Counted from the first letter of the stretch, positions 20,432 to 30,381 are shown. The stretch: 64,000 nt of DNA from Shewanella carassii (GCF_002777975.1 NZ_NGVS01000023.1:193700-257699), one strand, 5' to 3'. Notes: a model not told the origin generated them from the letters alone. Translations and numbers: made by a program.

Positions 20432-20460
20432 ATTATATTTTGATAATCAAACTATTTGAC
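20432..20460 (-). promoter_or_regulatory. dmeF promoter with embedded palindromic operator
   Basis: On the minus strand a weak -35 GTCAAA (20455-20460) and a perfect -10 TATAAT (20432-20437) are 17 bp apart. A 13-bp palindrome TTTGATAATCAAA (20439-20451) fills most of the spacer. That position suits a repressor that blocks RNA polymerase, and the shape suits a MarR dimer. Confidence 0.6.
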
Positions 20461-20586
20461 ATGCAAAGCATCTCTCTTTCCAGAGGCAATTTCAAGCATA
20501 AAACTGAAAAAAGTGACCAATCACATAAATTGTTGTTAACGAATATTTTATCCAAACCCGTGGAACGTCTTATTTGTGTCACCTTT

Positions 20587-20604
20587 CAGTTATCTGGCTG
20601 TCAT
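20587..20604 (+). promoter_or_regulatory. Candidate Pho box upstream of the PhoX-type gene
   Basis: CAGTTAT, 4 nt, CTGTCAT: two half-sites 11 bp apart, matching the PhoB repeat CTGTCAT at 5 of 7 and 7 of 7. It lies 72-89 bp ahead of the start codon. A third repeat is not recognisable. The -10 element downstream (around 20611-20617) is weak. Confidence 0.5.
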
Positions 20605-20675
20605 ATGGCGTCATTAGTCTTTGCGTCGCATTTGCAAATCCTATAACGAGATAGAAGATCACGGAGTGAAATCTT

Positions 20676-22739
20676 ATGAGCAAGGCGACTTTCGATCCGA
20701 CGTGTTATAACCAGAGTCAGAACGAACCTTTTGCCCAGGTACTGGATAAGCACCTTTCCCGGCGCAATTTTGTAAAAAGTGGCTTGGGCGTCAGTGCCCT
20801 GACTGCATTTGGCGGCTTCGGCCTCGCCGGTTGCGGTTCCGACAACAATAACACCTCTAGCACAGTGGATCCTGTGCCGCCGACTCAGGTTCCTCCCAGC
20901 CAATCCAACGTCACACTAGGATTTGAGTCAGTAGCCGGTTCTCGCCTTGATGCAGTGGTTATCCCTGAAGGTTACCGCGCTCAGGTCCTAGCTCCCTGGG
21001 GGACGCCGCTGAACAGTAAAGCTGCCGAATGGCAGGCTGATGGCAGCAATACCGCCCAGGATCAGGCCAACTCTGTGGGTCAAAACCACGACGGCATGCA
21101 TTTCTTTCCGCTCAATGAAGCCGGAACCGATGGCCTCTTGTGTATCAACCATGAATACATTGAGCCAGATGCCCTGCACCCCAACGGCCCGACTATAGAT
21201 GCCGATACCGGCCTGAGAACCCTGGTCGATGAAGTCCGCAAAGAGATCAATGCTCACGGCATGACTGTGGTGCGTATCAAACTTAACGGCGGCAACTGGG
21301 AAGTGGTCAAGGATGACAAGCACAATCGCCGTTTCACCGGTGCTTCCACCATGGATCTCAGCGGCCCGGTAGCCTATACCGACAAAGTCGTAACCGCCTT
21401 CTCGCCTGATGGCAGCCAGACCCGCGGCACCCTGAACAACTGTGGTAACGGTTATACCCCTTGGGGAACCTACCTCACCTGTGAAGAGAACTGGCCCGGC
21501 TACTTCGTCAATAAGGGCGAGATGACTCAAGCGCAACGCCGTATCGGTGTCAGCGTCAGTTCTACCCGCTATGGCTGGGCCGATCTGGCCGGTGATGCTG
21601 AAGAGCGCCTGGATGAATTTGCCCGTTTCGATGTCACCCCCAAGGCCAGCGATGCCATGTATGACTATCGCAATGAAGACAACGGCTATGGGTATATCGT
21701 CGAAGTCGACCCTTACAACCCCAACTCCCGCGCAGTCAAACGCACTGCTTTGGGGCGTTTCCGTCATGAAGGCTGCGCTTTTGGCAAGCTGACCGAAGAT
21801 AAACCACTGGTATTCTACTCAGGCCATGACTCGCGCTTTGAATATATGTACAAGTTTGTTTCAGCGGCGCTCTGGGACCCCAAGGATGCCGACAGCAGTA
21901 ACCGTCTAGCAACCGGCGCCAAATACATGGATGAAGGTACTCTATATGTGGCCAAGTTCAACGAAGGAGGCGTAGGTGAATGGTTGCCGCTGACCCTGGA
22001 TGCCATGACAAAGGACGGCAAGACCCTGGCCGATACATTTGCCAGCCAGGCCGATATCATCATCAACACCGCCGGTGCCGCCGATTTGGTTGGCGCGACG
22101 CCAATGGACAGACCCGAGTGGTGTGTAGTGGACCCTTTCACCGGCAGTGTCTATCTGACCCTGACCAACAACTCCAAGCGGACTGAAGCCAACGCCGCCA
22201 ACCCTAGGTTGAAAAACAACTTTGGCCATATCATCCGCTGGGATGAAGGTAGCAGTGATACCGAGTTTAGCTGGGATATCTTCCTGTTCGGTTCTCCGGC
22301 GGACGGTGACGACGCCACCAACCTCTCCGGCCTGACGGAGCTTAACCAACTGGCCAGCCCGGACGGCCTGGCGTTCGATGCCCGCGGTATTCTGTGGATC
22401 CAGACAGATAATGGCGCCAAAGAGGTGACTGAGCACACCAACGACCAGATGCTGGCAATAGTGCCATCCAAGATGATCGATGGCGACGGCAAGCCTCTGA
22501 CAGTTACCGCCGATAATCAAACCGAGCTGAAGCGCTTCTTCGTCGGCCCCAATGGCTGTGAAGTCACAGGCTTTGCCATCTCGCCGGACTACACTTCGGT
22601 GTTTGCCAATATCCAGCACCCGGGGAATTGGCCGGTATCGGCCAATGCCGCCGAGGAAACTCCCATCGGCACCAGCATACGCCCAAGAGCAGCGACCGTG
22701 GTGCTGCGCAAAGTCGATGGTGGTGAAGTCGGCATTTAA
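20676..22739 (+). CDS. PhoX-family (DUF839) phosphatase, Tat-exported
   Basis: A 687-residue PhoX-like protein. PhoX enzymes are periplasmic, calcium/iron-dependent phosphatases acting on phosphate esters. The twin-arginine motif SRRNFVK (residues 28-34) is followed by a hydrophobic stretch ending GLAGC (Cys53), so it may be a Tat-exported lipoprotein. Family segments include NHEYIEPDAL, NNCGNGYTPWGTYLTCEENW, GRFRHEGC and SPDGLAFD. A GGAG site precedes the ATG and a Pho-like box lies further upstream. It is PhoX-like by family; phosphatase activity is not proven. Confidence 0.88.
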   Translation: MSKATFDPTCYNQSQNEPFAQVLDKHLSRRNFVKSGLGVSALTAFGGFGLAGCGSDNNNTSSTVDPVPPTQVPPSQSNVTLGFESVAGSRLDAVVIPEGYRAQVLAPWGTPLNSKAAEWQADGSNTAQDQANSVGQNHDGMHFFPLNEAGTDGLLCINHEYIEPDALHPNGPTIDADTGLRTLVDEVRKEINAHGMTVVRIKLNGGNWEVVKDDKHNRRFTGASTMDLSGPVAYTDKVVTAFSPDGSQTRGTLNNCGNGYTPWGTYLTCEENWPGYFVNKGEMTQAQRRIGVSVSSTRYGWADLAGDAEERLDEFARFDVTPKASDAMYDYRNEDNGYGYIVEVDPYNPNSRAVKRTALGRFRHEGCAFGKLTEDKPLVFYSGHDSRFEYMYKFVSAALWDPKDADSSNRLATGAKYMDEGTLYVAKFNEGGVGEWLPLTLDAMTKDGKTLADTFASQADIIINTAGAADLVGATPMDRPEWCVVDPFTGSVYLTLTNNSKRTEANAANPRLKNNFGHIIRWDEGSSDTEFSWDIFLFGSPADGDDATNLSGLTELNQLASPDGLAFDARGILWIQTDNGAKEVTEHTNDQMLAIVPSKMIDGDGKPLTVTADNQTELKRFFVGPNGCEVTGFAISPDYTSVFANIQHPGNWPVSANAAEETPIGTSIRPRAATVVLRKVDGGEVGI

Positions 22740-22777
22740 ATAAACAGCTGCGTTTAAACGAACAGCCCTAAACTGAC

Positions 22778-22811
22778 AACGCCCGCCAGGCTGAACCTGG
22801 TGGGCGTTTTT
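22778..22811 (+). terminator. Terminator of the PhoX-type gene
   Basis: A 13-bp stem with one G-T pair (22778-22790 with 22796-22808) and a 5-nt loop is followed by T, 38 bp after the stop. Confidence 0.9.
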
Positions 22812-23012
22812 CCTCTCGATAACTTGAATTAAGAGCAAGCACATAGCTGGTACTATTTTGATTTGTATGGCAAAAAAAGTTATTTATGATTTTTTGAAAA
22901 TAAATAACCCTTTCTCAGCAGCTGGCCGTTTAACTCTACAGAAGCGCAATCATACACAGCGCCAATCCAATAGTTGATTTCCGCCCATAGCGGGCCCATA
23001 AGGAGAAAACCT

Positions 23013-23558
23013 ATGCTTAAATCCGGTAAACTAAAACTGGCACTTATCGCTTCCGCTTTGTTATCTGCCCAGGTTTTGGCAGTCAGCCCGCCGCATCCAC
23101 AGGGGTACAACCAGAACATGATTACCGCAAACCAATTTGATGCCGACAACTATCAGCCACAGGATAGCAGCAAGATGTTCCCCGCCCCCAAAGAAGGCAT
23201 GGTGCAACACATACTGACCCTACCCCAATTGGAAAACGAAGATGACTACATGGTTGAAATTCAGGTGGGCCAAACCCAGATGGTTGACTGCAACAAGCAC
23301 GGCCTGATGGGCGAGCTGAAGCAGATGGATCTCAAAGGTTGGGGTTACACCTATTGGGAGCTAGATGAAATTGGCCCGGGGCGCTCGACCATGATGGCCT
23401 GTTTCGATAAGGCCAAGCATCAGGAGTTTGTTCGCATTCCGGGGGAATACAAGCTGAGATATAACAGCAAGTTGCCTATGGTTATCTATCTGCCTGAAAA
23501 TGCCGAGCTGCGCTACCGGGTGTGGCGGGCCGACACTGTGTTCAGCTATTCCAAGTAA
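23013..23558 (+). CDS. eco: Ecotin, periplasmic serine protease inhibitor
   Basis: A 181-residue protein. The signal peptide spans residues 1 to about 23 (ending VLA). The mature part matches ecotin: the reactive loop STMMAC at 125-130 has Met at P1, and Cys93 and Cys130 form the expected disulfide. [10 protein letters not shown] and [14 protein letters not shown] are family segments. Ecotin dimers inhibit trypsin, chymotrypsin, elastase and related proteases from outside the cell. I start at ATG 23013 behind AAGGAG, 13 codons inside the longest frame. It is a single-gene unit with its own terminator. Confidence 0.96.
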   Translation: MLKSGKLKLALIASALLSAQVLAVSPPHPQGYNQNMITANQFDADNYQPQDSSKMFPAPKEGMVQHILTLPQLENEDDYMVEIQVGQTQMVDCNKHGLMGELKQMDLKGWGYTYWELDEIGPGRSTMMACFDKAKHQEFVRIPGEYKLRYNSKLPMVIYLPENAELRYRVWRADTVFSYSK

Positions 23559-23590
23559 CACAGCGACTTACCCCCTCTAACTGAACCAAT

Positions 23591-23634
23591 AAAGCTGCAA
23601 CAGACCTTTTCCCGGCCGGTTGCAGCTTTTTTGC
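23591..23634 (+). terminator. Terminator of ecotin
   Basis: An 11-bp perfect stem (23591-23601 with 23619-23629), a 17-nt loop and a T-run lie about 33 bp after the ecotin stop. Confidence 0.8.
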
Positions 23635-23694
23635 TTTATTCTCGATTGCAGAACCTTATAATCGCTGCAGTTTTCCTTTAGGGCCTTTTTTCGG

Positions 23695-24390
23695 ATGAAA
23701 CTCAGCTTTGTACTCGTCTCCCCTGCTCGCGCCGCCAATGTTGGCGCCGCTGCCCGTGCCATCAAAACCCAAGGGTTCAGTGAACTCATTGTGGTGAGTT
23801 CACAAGCTCACCGGGAAGAGGAAGCGGCCTGGGTCGCCTGCGGCGCCGAGGACATACTGGCCAACATCCGTGAAGTGGCCAGCCTAGAGGAGCTCAGAGA
23901 AGAGTTTGAGCTTATGGTGGCCACCACGGCAAGAGAGCGCGGCAGCCCAAGACACTATTTAAGCCCGGCAGAACTCGGCGAGCAACTGAGTAGCCAGCAG
24001 GAACAGGTGCAACACGTAGCCATCGTCTTTGGCTGTGAGGCCAGTGGCCTGAGTAACGCCGACTTGGCGATTTGTGACTTACTCAGCTACGTACCACTTG
24101 CCACCGAATACCCGTCCCTCAATCTGGCGCAAGCCGTGATGGTCTACTCCTACGCTCTGGGTCAGGCTTTGACCTGTGCCGATGGCCGCCTGGGGCTAAA
24201 AGATGCTCAATCGCCGTTGCCGCAACTCAGTGCCCTCAAACAAAAGGCCGCCACTTTGCTGGAGAGGGTCGATGCCGCCGATGATGCCAAGTTAAGCCTG
24301 TGGCTGAATGAGAGCCTCTCTCGCTTAAGTGACAGAGACGCCAAAATGGCCCACCAACTGCTGGGCGATATCCTCAAGAAACTCGACTGA
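23695..24390 (+). CDS. SpoU-family RNA 2'-O-methyltransferase, LasT/YjtD type
   Basis: A 231-residue SPOUT methyltransferase in the TrmJ/LasT group. Motif 1 is in VSPARAANVGAAARAIKTQGF near residue 8, motif 2 in VFGCEASGLSN, and motif 3 in YPSLNLAQAVMVYSY. These form the trefoil knot that binds S-adenosylmethionine. The overall sequence is closer to E. coli YjtD (LasT) than to TrmJ, which methylates position 32 of tRNAs. The target here is not known. It converges on the RND operon, 19 bp from its last gene. Confidence 0.88.
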   Translation: MKLSFVLVSPARAANVGAAARAIKTQGFSELIVVSSQAHREEEAAWVACGAEDILANIREVASLEELREEFELMVATTARERGSPRHYLSPAELGEQLSSQQEQVQHVAIVFGCEASGLSNADLAICDLLSYVPLATEYPSLNLAQAVMVYSYALGQALTCADGRLGLKDAQSPLPQLSALKQKAATLLERVDAADDAKLSLWLNESLSRLSDRDAKMAHQLLGDILKKLD

Positions 24391-24409
24391 GGTTAATGTG
24401 TTCCCTGGG

Positions 24410-25864
24410 TTAACTCTTCGCCGGCGCGCCGCCACGCAGGGCGCGGTAGAGGGCTATCATAGCCAGCAACTTATCGCGTTTTGACTCGCTCAATGACAGC
24501 TCGGCGCTGAAGTGTTGGCGCTGAGCATCCATCAAATCGAGTGAAGTGGCAACACCGTTCTTGTATCTGAGCCGCGCCAGGCGCACGTATTCAGAGGAAG
24601 CATCGAGCAAGCGTTGCTGCTCTATCAGAGCTTGTTGCGTTCTCTGATAATCATTCATCGCATTGCGCACTTCCATATAGGCGTTCAATACCGTGCTGCG
24701 ATAAGCAAGCATGGCCTGCAGTTGCGCCTCGTTGGCTATCTCATATTCGGCGCTTATCTTGCCGGCATTGAAAATCGGCGCCGTGATCCCACCGAGCAGC
24801 GACCAGGTGAGTCCCTTGGAACTGAAAAGGTTATCCAAGCTATCGGATCCGCGGCCATATTCGGCGGTAATGGTAAACCCCGGGAAAAACGCACTCTTAG
24901 CTACCCCGACCTCCGCCGTGGCCGCTACCAAAGCCAACTCGCTGGCGCGAACATCCGGGCGGCGCGACAGTAACTGCGAAGGCACCCCAACCGCCAGAGA
25001 TTCGGGAAATTCACGGCTCACCAATTTAGGAAGCTCTGGCAGGGGGTGATCGTAAGCCCCCAGTAAGATAAGCAGCTGATTGCGCTTGGCCTTGCTGTCA
25101 TATTCGAGCTGAGGCAAGGTCACCATGGCGGTTTGATATTCCACTTCCGCCTGGCGTACATCAAGACCCGAAATCATCCCGTTGGCTCGCCTGAGTTTAG
25201 CCAGTTGCAGTTCCTTGGCGCGGATCTCAGCCGTTTCCCGAGAGATCTTAAGTCTTTGCTCTATATCGGTCAGCTGATAAAAGGCAGTAGCGATATCACT
25301 GATAAGGCTGATTTTGGATGCCTCAAGCAGCTCTGCCTGCGACAGAGTATTGGCCAGTGCCGCCTCACTGGCCCGGCGGTTGGCGCCCCAAACATCCAGC
25401 TCCCATGACGCAACCCCGTTAAGGCCCAAGGCCGTCTTGGCACTGGGATCTTTATTGGTAATGGCGCTGCTGAGTGACCGTTCGGCTGCAAACTCAAGTC
25501 CAAGCTCGGGCCACAGAGCCGCATCAACCACCCGCCCTTCGGCTCTGGCGGCTCGCAGCCTGCTTTGCATCATCGCCAGGTCGATATTGTTATTCAGCGC
25601 CTGACGAATAAGTTCCTGCAGCTCGGGATTAAGGAAAAACGTCTGCCACTCATCTGCAACGGCTTCATCGGCCTTTACTTGCGGCAGCGCCTTATCAAAC
25701 TGCGCCGGCATGTTGAGCTCGGGGCGCTGATAATCCGGCCCCAGAGTGCAGCCCCAAAGGCCCAAGGAAAGTGTCAGGGCGAGCAGTTCCGGTCTAGTGC
25801 ATTTACTAAGGACCTGTACCTTAGTCGGTTTCACCCGGCTCATGGTTAATACCCCTGTCTTCAT
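24410..25864 (-). CDS. RND efflux outer-membrane channel (NodT/OprM family lipoprotein)
   Basis: A 484-residue TolC-like outer-membrane factor with a lipobox-like LWGC (Cys39), then LGPDYQRPEL, the usual start of the mature NodT/OprM family. Two repeats of the outer-membrane efflux domain follow, including the long helical segments near VDAALWPELGLEF and ARLRYKNGVATSLDLMDAQRQ. It is the last gene of the first RND operon and overlaps the pump gene by 4 bp (ATGA), which argues for translational coupling and supports this start codon. Confidence 0.94.
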   Translation of the reverse strand: MKTGVLTMSRVKPTKVQVLSKCTRPELLALTLSLGLWGCTLGPDYQRPELNMPAQFDKALPQVKADEAVADEWQTFFLNPELQELIRQALNNNIDLAMMQSRLRAARAEGRVVDAALWPELGLEFAAERSLSSAITNKDPSAKTALGLNGVASWELDVWGANRRASEAALANTLSQAELLEASKISLISDIATAFYQLTDIEQRLKISRETAEIRAKELQLAKLRRANGMISGLDVRQAEVEYQTAMVTLPQLEYDSKAKRNQLLILLGAYDHPLPELPKLVSREFPESLAVGVPSQLLSRRPDVRASELALVAATAEVGVAKSAFFPGFTITAEYGRGSDSLDNLFSSKGLTWSLLGGITAPIFNAGKISAEYEIANEAQLQAMLAYRSTVLNAYMEVRNAMNDYQRTQQALIEQQRLLDASSEYVRLARLRYKNGVATSLDLMDAQRQHFSAELSLSESKRDKLLAMIALYRALRGGAPAKS

Positions 25865-28800
25865 ACGCCTTCCTCCGTGGCCGACTTTTGGCTTGCCGAG
25901 TCACCCTTAACCTTGGTGCGAACCCAAGCGGCTGTGGTCACAAAGAACAATGGCACCAGTACAATCCCTATGCTGGTGGCCAGCACCATGCCACCAAGGA
26001 TGGGAATAGATACCGAGTGACGACTGACAGAGCCGGGTCCGGCGGACAAAACCAGCGGCAAGACACCGAGAATAAAGGCCATGGAGGTCATCAAAATCGG
26101 CCTGAAGCGCATCGCGGCAGCTTCCATTGCCGCCTCCAGTCGTGAACGGCCCTCTCGGTGCAGTTGGTTGGCGAACTCGACAATCAAAATCGAGTTTTTG
26201 GCCGCCATCCCGATAAGGGCGATAAAGGCGATTTGGAAGAACAAATTACTCTGCATACCACTGAGCAGTGTTGCCAAAGAGGCTCCCAGCATGGCGATGG
26301 GCGCAATAAGCAGCACGGCCACAGGAATGGTCCAACTCTCATACAACGCCGCCAAAAACAGGAACACGAACACCAAGGCCAGCGTAATGGCGATACTGGT
26401 CTGGTTGGCCGAGCGCACTTCCTGGAAGGTGAGCCCGGTCCATTCATACTTGAACTCGGGCGGTAACATGGGCTTGGCCACCCTATTGATGGCTTTTATC
26501 ACATCGCCGGTCGCATATCCGGGCGCCGGAGTGACATTGATGGACGCACTGGAGAACAGATTGTAATGGGTCACAGCCGCCGGCCCCACAGTATATTCAT
26601 AGTCGGCCAGAACTCCGATGGGCACCATGGCACCATTGGATGACCGGACATAATAATCTTTAATCTGCTGGGGAAACTGACGATAACTGTCTTCGGCCTG
26701 TACCCTGACCCGATACACCCGGCCAAACAGATTAAAATCATTGACCGTGGCCGAATCGGTAAAGGTCTTAATAGTGCTGTAGAGATCGGCCACATCCACC
26801 CCGATAGCCATCGCCTTGGCTTCATTGACCGAGAGGTACAGCTGTGGAATAGAACCCTGCAACGACATGGCCGCTGCCGCAACCTCAGGTTGCTGCTTGA
26901 GCTGCTCCACCAACTCGTTGCTGGTTTCCATCAGCCCCTTGAAGTTGGTTCCCGAAGTATCCTGCAACACCATCTCCACACCGGAGCCGTTACCCAGACC
27001 GGGCACAGCCGATGGCAGGTAGAGGTTGAACTCGGCCTGCAACACTTGGTTGAGCTGATATTTAAGCTCTTTCATCACCTTCTGCACTGTGGCCTGATTT
27101 GGTTCTCGCTCGGCCCAGGGTTTGAGGATCACTTCAAACTGACCGTTGGCCTGATTCGACCCAGAGCGGCGGTTTTCCCCGGCCAGGGTAAAAGACCAGG
27201 CGACGGCCGGATGGGCCAGCACATGGCGCTCGGCAATCTTGAGCACCTCTTGGGTGCGGTTGACCGTCGCTCCGGCCGGCAGCGTCATATCGATAAAGAA
27301 ACGGCCCTGATCCTCATCCGGCATAAAGCTCGATGGCAAATGGCTCATGATGTACCAAACCGCCACCACCATGGCGCCAAACACCAGGTAACTGCGCCGC
27401 GCATGCTTGTTGGCTAAGCCTACCAGGGACACATATTTATCGGTCAATTTGGAGAGACGGTTATTGAGCCAGAAGAAGAAACCGCTGTTGGCCACATCGC
27501 CCGGACGCAGCAACAAGGCGCAAAGTGCCGGGCTCAGGGTCAATGCCACCACAGTGGAGATCAGCACCGCCACGGCAATGGCGACAGCAAATTCGCGGTA
27601 CATAATGCCGGTGATCCCGGCAAGAAAAGACACAGGTACAAACACGGCGCACAGCACTAAACTGGTTGCTATCAAGGCACCGGATAACTCTTTCATGGCG
27701 CTGCGGGTGGCCGCCATCGGGCTCATGCCCTTTTCATTGATAAGTCGTTCGACGTTTTCCACCACCACAATCGCATCATCGACCACAATGCCAATGGCCA
27801 AAACCAGTGCCAGCAGGCTGACGGTATTGATGGTAAAACCGAAGGCCAGCATGGCGGCCAATGTCCCAATCAGGGAAACAGGCACCGCAATCGCCGGGAT
27901 CAGGGTCGCCCGCCAATTCTGCAAGAACAGGTATACCACCAGTACCACCAACACCAGGGCTTCGATCAGGGTTTGCACCACCTCATCGATGGATTCTTCA
28001 ATAAACACAGAAGCATCGTAAAACACCTGCCATTCCATACCGCTGGGAAACTTGGTCGCCAGCTCAGCCATGGTTTCCTTGACCTTACGGGTCACCTCAA
28101 GCGCGTTGGCACCGGGCAACAGATACACCTGTAAGATGGTGGCATTCTGGCCATTGAGTTGGGATTGCAAGGTATAAGCCGAGGAGCCGAGCTCCACCCT
28201 GGCAATATCACGCAGGCGAATGATGGATCCGTCCGGATTGGCGCGAACTATGATCTCTTCAAATTCCCTGACACTGGACAGCCGTCCACTGGCTGTTATC
28301 GGTAAGGTCTGGCTCAAGGCATCACTATTGGGTTGGGTACCCACAGTACCGGCCGGGGTTTCCTTGTTTTGTGCCTTGATGGCGTCAGTAACATCTGTCG
28401 TGGTTAGGCTATGACCCGCCATGGAATCCGGGCGCAGCCACACCCGCATGGCATAACTGCGGGAGCCGGTATTCCGGGTACGACCAACGCCGGGGATCCG
28501 TCTCAGTGCCGATTCGATATTAATGGAGGCGTAGTTGGAGAGGTAAATTTCATCGAAACGAGGATCTTTGGAGGTCAATGCCAGCTTGAGCAGCTCCACC
28601 GAGGAATCCTTGGAGACAGAAACACCTTCGGTTTGCACATTGATTGGCAAATTACCCAGAGCCTGCTGAGTCGCGTTCTGCACATCCACTGCCGCCAGAT
28701 CCGGGCTTGTGCCTACATCAAAAGTGATGGTGACATTGGTGCCGCCAGAATTGGTGCTCTTGGAGCTCATATAGATCATATTGGGCACACCATTGACCTC

Positions 28801-29001
28801 CTGCTCCAGCGGTGTTGCCACGGACTCGGCGGCGGTTGTGGAGGCGGCTCCCGGATAGGAAGCCGAGATACTTACCTGCGGCGGCGTGATATAGGGATAT
28901 TGATCCACCGGCAGCTGGAACATGGCTATCAAGCCCAAGAGCACAATAACAATACTGATAACGGCCGAGAACACGGGTCGGCCAATAAAGAACTGAGCCA
29001 T
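25861..29001 (-). CDS. RND multidrug efflux pump, inner-membrane subunit (HAE1 family)
   Basis: A 1046-residue AcrB/MexB-like trimeric proton antiporter with twelve membrane helices and two large periplasmic loops. The proton-relay pair DD is in GIVVDDAIVVVENV, the N-terminus MAQFFIGRPVFS is typical of HAE1 pumps, and the second-half gene-duplication signature FQIAFIALIGMAAKNSILIV is present. It starts directly after the adaptor stop and overlaps the channel gene, making a complete tripartite operon adaptor-pump-channel. The substrate cannot be told from the sequence. Confidence 0.97.
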   Translation of the reverse strand: MAQFFIGRPVFSAVISIVIVLLGLIAMFQLPVDQYPYITPPQVSISASYPGAASTTAAESVATPLEQEVNGVPNMIYMSSKSTNSGGTNVTITFDVGTSPDLAAVDVQNATQQALGNLPINVQTEGVSVSKDSSVELLKLALTSKDPRFDEIYLSNYASINIESALRRIPGVGRTRNTGSRSYAMRVWLRPDSMAGHSLTTTDVTDAIKAQNKETPAGTVGTQPNSDALSQTLPITASGRLSSVREFEEIIVRANPDGSIIRLRDIARVELGSSAYTLQSQLNGQNATILQVYLLPGANALEVTRKVKETMAELATKFPSGMEWQVFYDASVFIEESIDEVVQTLIEALVLVVLVVYLFLQNWRATLIPAIAVPVSLIGTLAAMLAFGFTINTVSLLALVLAIGIVVDDAIVVVENVERLINEKGMSPMAATRSAMKELSGALIATSLVLCAVFVPVSFLAGITGIMYREFAVAIAVAVLISTVVALTLSPALCALLLRPGDVANSGFFFWLNNRLSKLTDKYVSLVGLANKHARRSYLVFGAMVVAVWYIMSHLPSSFMPDEDQGRFFIDMTLPAGATVNRTQEVLKIAERHVLAHPAVAWSFTLAGENRRSGSNQANGQFEVILKPWAEREPNQATVQKVMKELKYQLNQVLQAEFNLYLPSAVPGLGNGSGVEMVLQDTSGTNFKGLMETSNELVEQLKQQPEVAAAAMSLQGSIPQLYLSVNEAKAMAIGVDVADLYSTIKTFTDSATVNDFNLFGRVYRVRVQAEDSYRQFPQQIKDYYVRSSNGAMVPIGVLADYEYTVGPAAVTHYNLFSSASINVTPAPGYATGDVIKAINRVAKPMLPPEFKYEWTGLTFQEVRSANQTSIAITLALVFVFLFLAALYESWTIPVAVLLIAPIAMLGASLATLLSGMQSNLFFQIAFIALIGMAAKNSILIVEFANQLHREGRSRLEAAMEAAAMRFRPILMTSMAFILGVLPLVLSAGPGSVSRHSVSIPILGGMVLATSIGIVLVPLFFVTTAAWVRTKVKGDSASQKSATEEGV

Positions 29002-30264
29002 CTAGTTACGCTCCTGTTCTTTTGATTGCTGTTCCAGCGCCTCCTGCTTTTCCTGCTCGTCGAGCCGCTTTTGATACTCTTTGGCATCAAGCGGCTCGGC
29101 CAGTTGGCCATGACGCACACGGTGCATGCCTTCGACTATCACACGTTCACCGGCGTTGAGACCGCTTTTGACCACCACGCCCTCCGGCCCCTGGTGCTCA
29201 ATCACGATAAAGCGCCGCTCAACCTTATTGTCCGGCATCACCACCATCACATAAACGCCGCCCTGATCCACTTGGGTCGAACGCTGCGGTATCACTATGG
29301 CATTGTCTATCTCACTGAGTTTGATCCTGACATTGGTGTATTGACCCGGCAGCAACTCTTTGTCCGGATTGGGCAAAACCGCCCTCACCTCGAAAGTACC
29401 TGTACTGGGGTTAACCTGAGGATCGGTGAAACTGACGTTACCCAGATAGCGATATTCACTGTTGTCCGGCAAGGTGATACGTACAAATCCCTCTACCGCC
29501 TTGCCTTCAGTCTCGGCTTCCTGTTGCTGGTTGTAACTGGTCATGCGACGTCTGGCATTGAGGTAATCCAGCGCCGACATATTGAAATTGACATAAATGG
29601 GGTTCACCTGCTTCACCCGTGTCAGCAAGGATTGCCCCTGGCTACCGACCAAGGCGCCGATATCCACCTCGGAGCGACTGACTAAACCTGCGATCGGCGC
29701 TCTTATCTCGGTGTAACTAAGCTCCAGCAGCGCTTCTTCCAACTCGGCGTGGCCGGCGGCCAGAGCCGACTTGGCCTGAGCCAACGCCGACAGCGCATTG
29801 TCATAATCCAACTGACTGGCGGCATCCTGTTCATAGAGAGGTTTCAGACGCTTCACATCCCGCTGCGCCTTTTCCAGTATCGCCTGCTGCGACTCAACAT
29901 TGGCCTTGAGTCGGTTAACCACTGCGTTATACGGCTTGTTATCTATCTTGTATAAGATATCGCCGGCATTGACAGCGCTGCCCTCGGTAAAGAGTCGCTC
30001 CTCGACAAAGCCATCGACTCGGGCCCTGACCTCCACATCCAACGAAGCCTTGGTGATACCGACATAATTACCGTAAACAGGCACAGTCGCCTGCTCAACC
30101 TCTTCCACCACCACCAGTTTGGGGGTGATGGTCACGGGTTCAGGTTCACAACCGAGCAATAAAAAACCACTGACAATGAGCAGTGGCAATAGTGGAGCAA
30201 TCGAGTGATTGAAATAACCCTTACGGGCAAACACGGGTTTTAGTGCAGTAACAACTAAGGACAT
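29002..30264 (-). CDS. RND efflux periplasmic adaptor, lipoprotein (MFP family)
   Basis: A 420-residue membrane fusion protein joining pump and channel. The signal sequence ends in LLLGC, so the protein is lipid-anchored. A lipoyl/barrel-sandwich region (EVRARVDGFVEERLF) follows, with a helical hairpin around residues 110-160, then beta-barrel and membrane-proximal domains. I prefer the ATG at 30264, which has GGAAG at good spacing, over the ATG at 30279. It is the first gene of the operon, with a good promoter upstream. Confidence 0.95.
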   Translation of the reverse strand: MSLVVTALKPVFARKGYFNHSIAPLLPLLIVSGFLLLGCEPEPVTITPKLVVVEEVEQATVPVYGNYVGITKASLDVEVRARVDGFVEERLFTEGSAVNAGDILYKIDNKPYNAVVNRLKANVESQQAILEKAQRDVKRLKPLYEQDAASQLDYDNALSALAQAKSALAAGHAELEEALLELSYTEIRAPIAGLVSRSEVDIGALVGSQGQSLLTRVKQVNPIYVNFNMSALDYLNARRRMTSYNQQQEAETEGKAVEGFVRITLPDNSEYRYLGNVSFTDPQVNPSTGTFEVRAVLPNPDKELLPGQYTNVRIKLSEIDNAIVIPQRSTQVDQGGVYVMVVMPDNKVERRFIVIEHQGPEGVVVKSGLNAGERVIVEGMHRVRHGQLAEPLDAKEYQKRLDEQEKQEALEQQSKEQERN

Positions 30265-30340
30265 GGCAGCTTCCAACATTCAATGGGCGGTCCTGATGGC
30301 TCAACAACCCAGCGTTTGGCGCCAGATTGTTTTATTTCCC

Positions 30341-30368
30341 AGTGTAAGTGCTTGAAGCTACTTGTCAA
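30341..30368 (-). promoter_or_regulatory. Promoter of the first RND operon
   Basis: On the minus strand a perfect -35 TTGACA (30363-30368) is 16 bp from TACACT (30341-30346), about 77 bp ahead of the adaptor start. It sits just past the end of the DTW gene, so the operon need not depend on read-through. No palindromic operator was seen here. Confidence 0.7.
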
Positions 30369-30381
30369 TTATCATCCCTGG

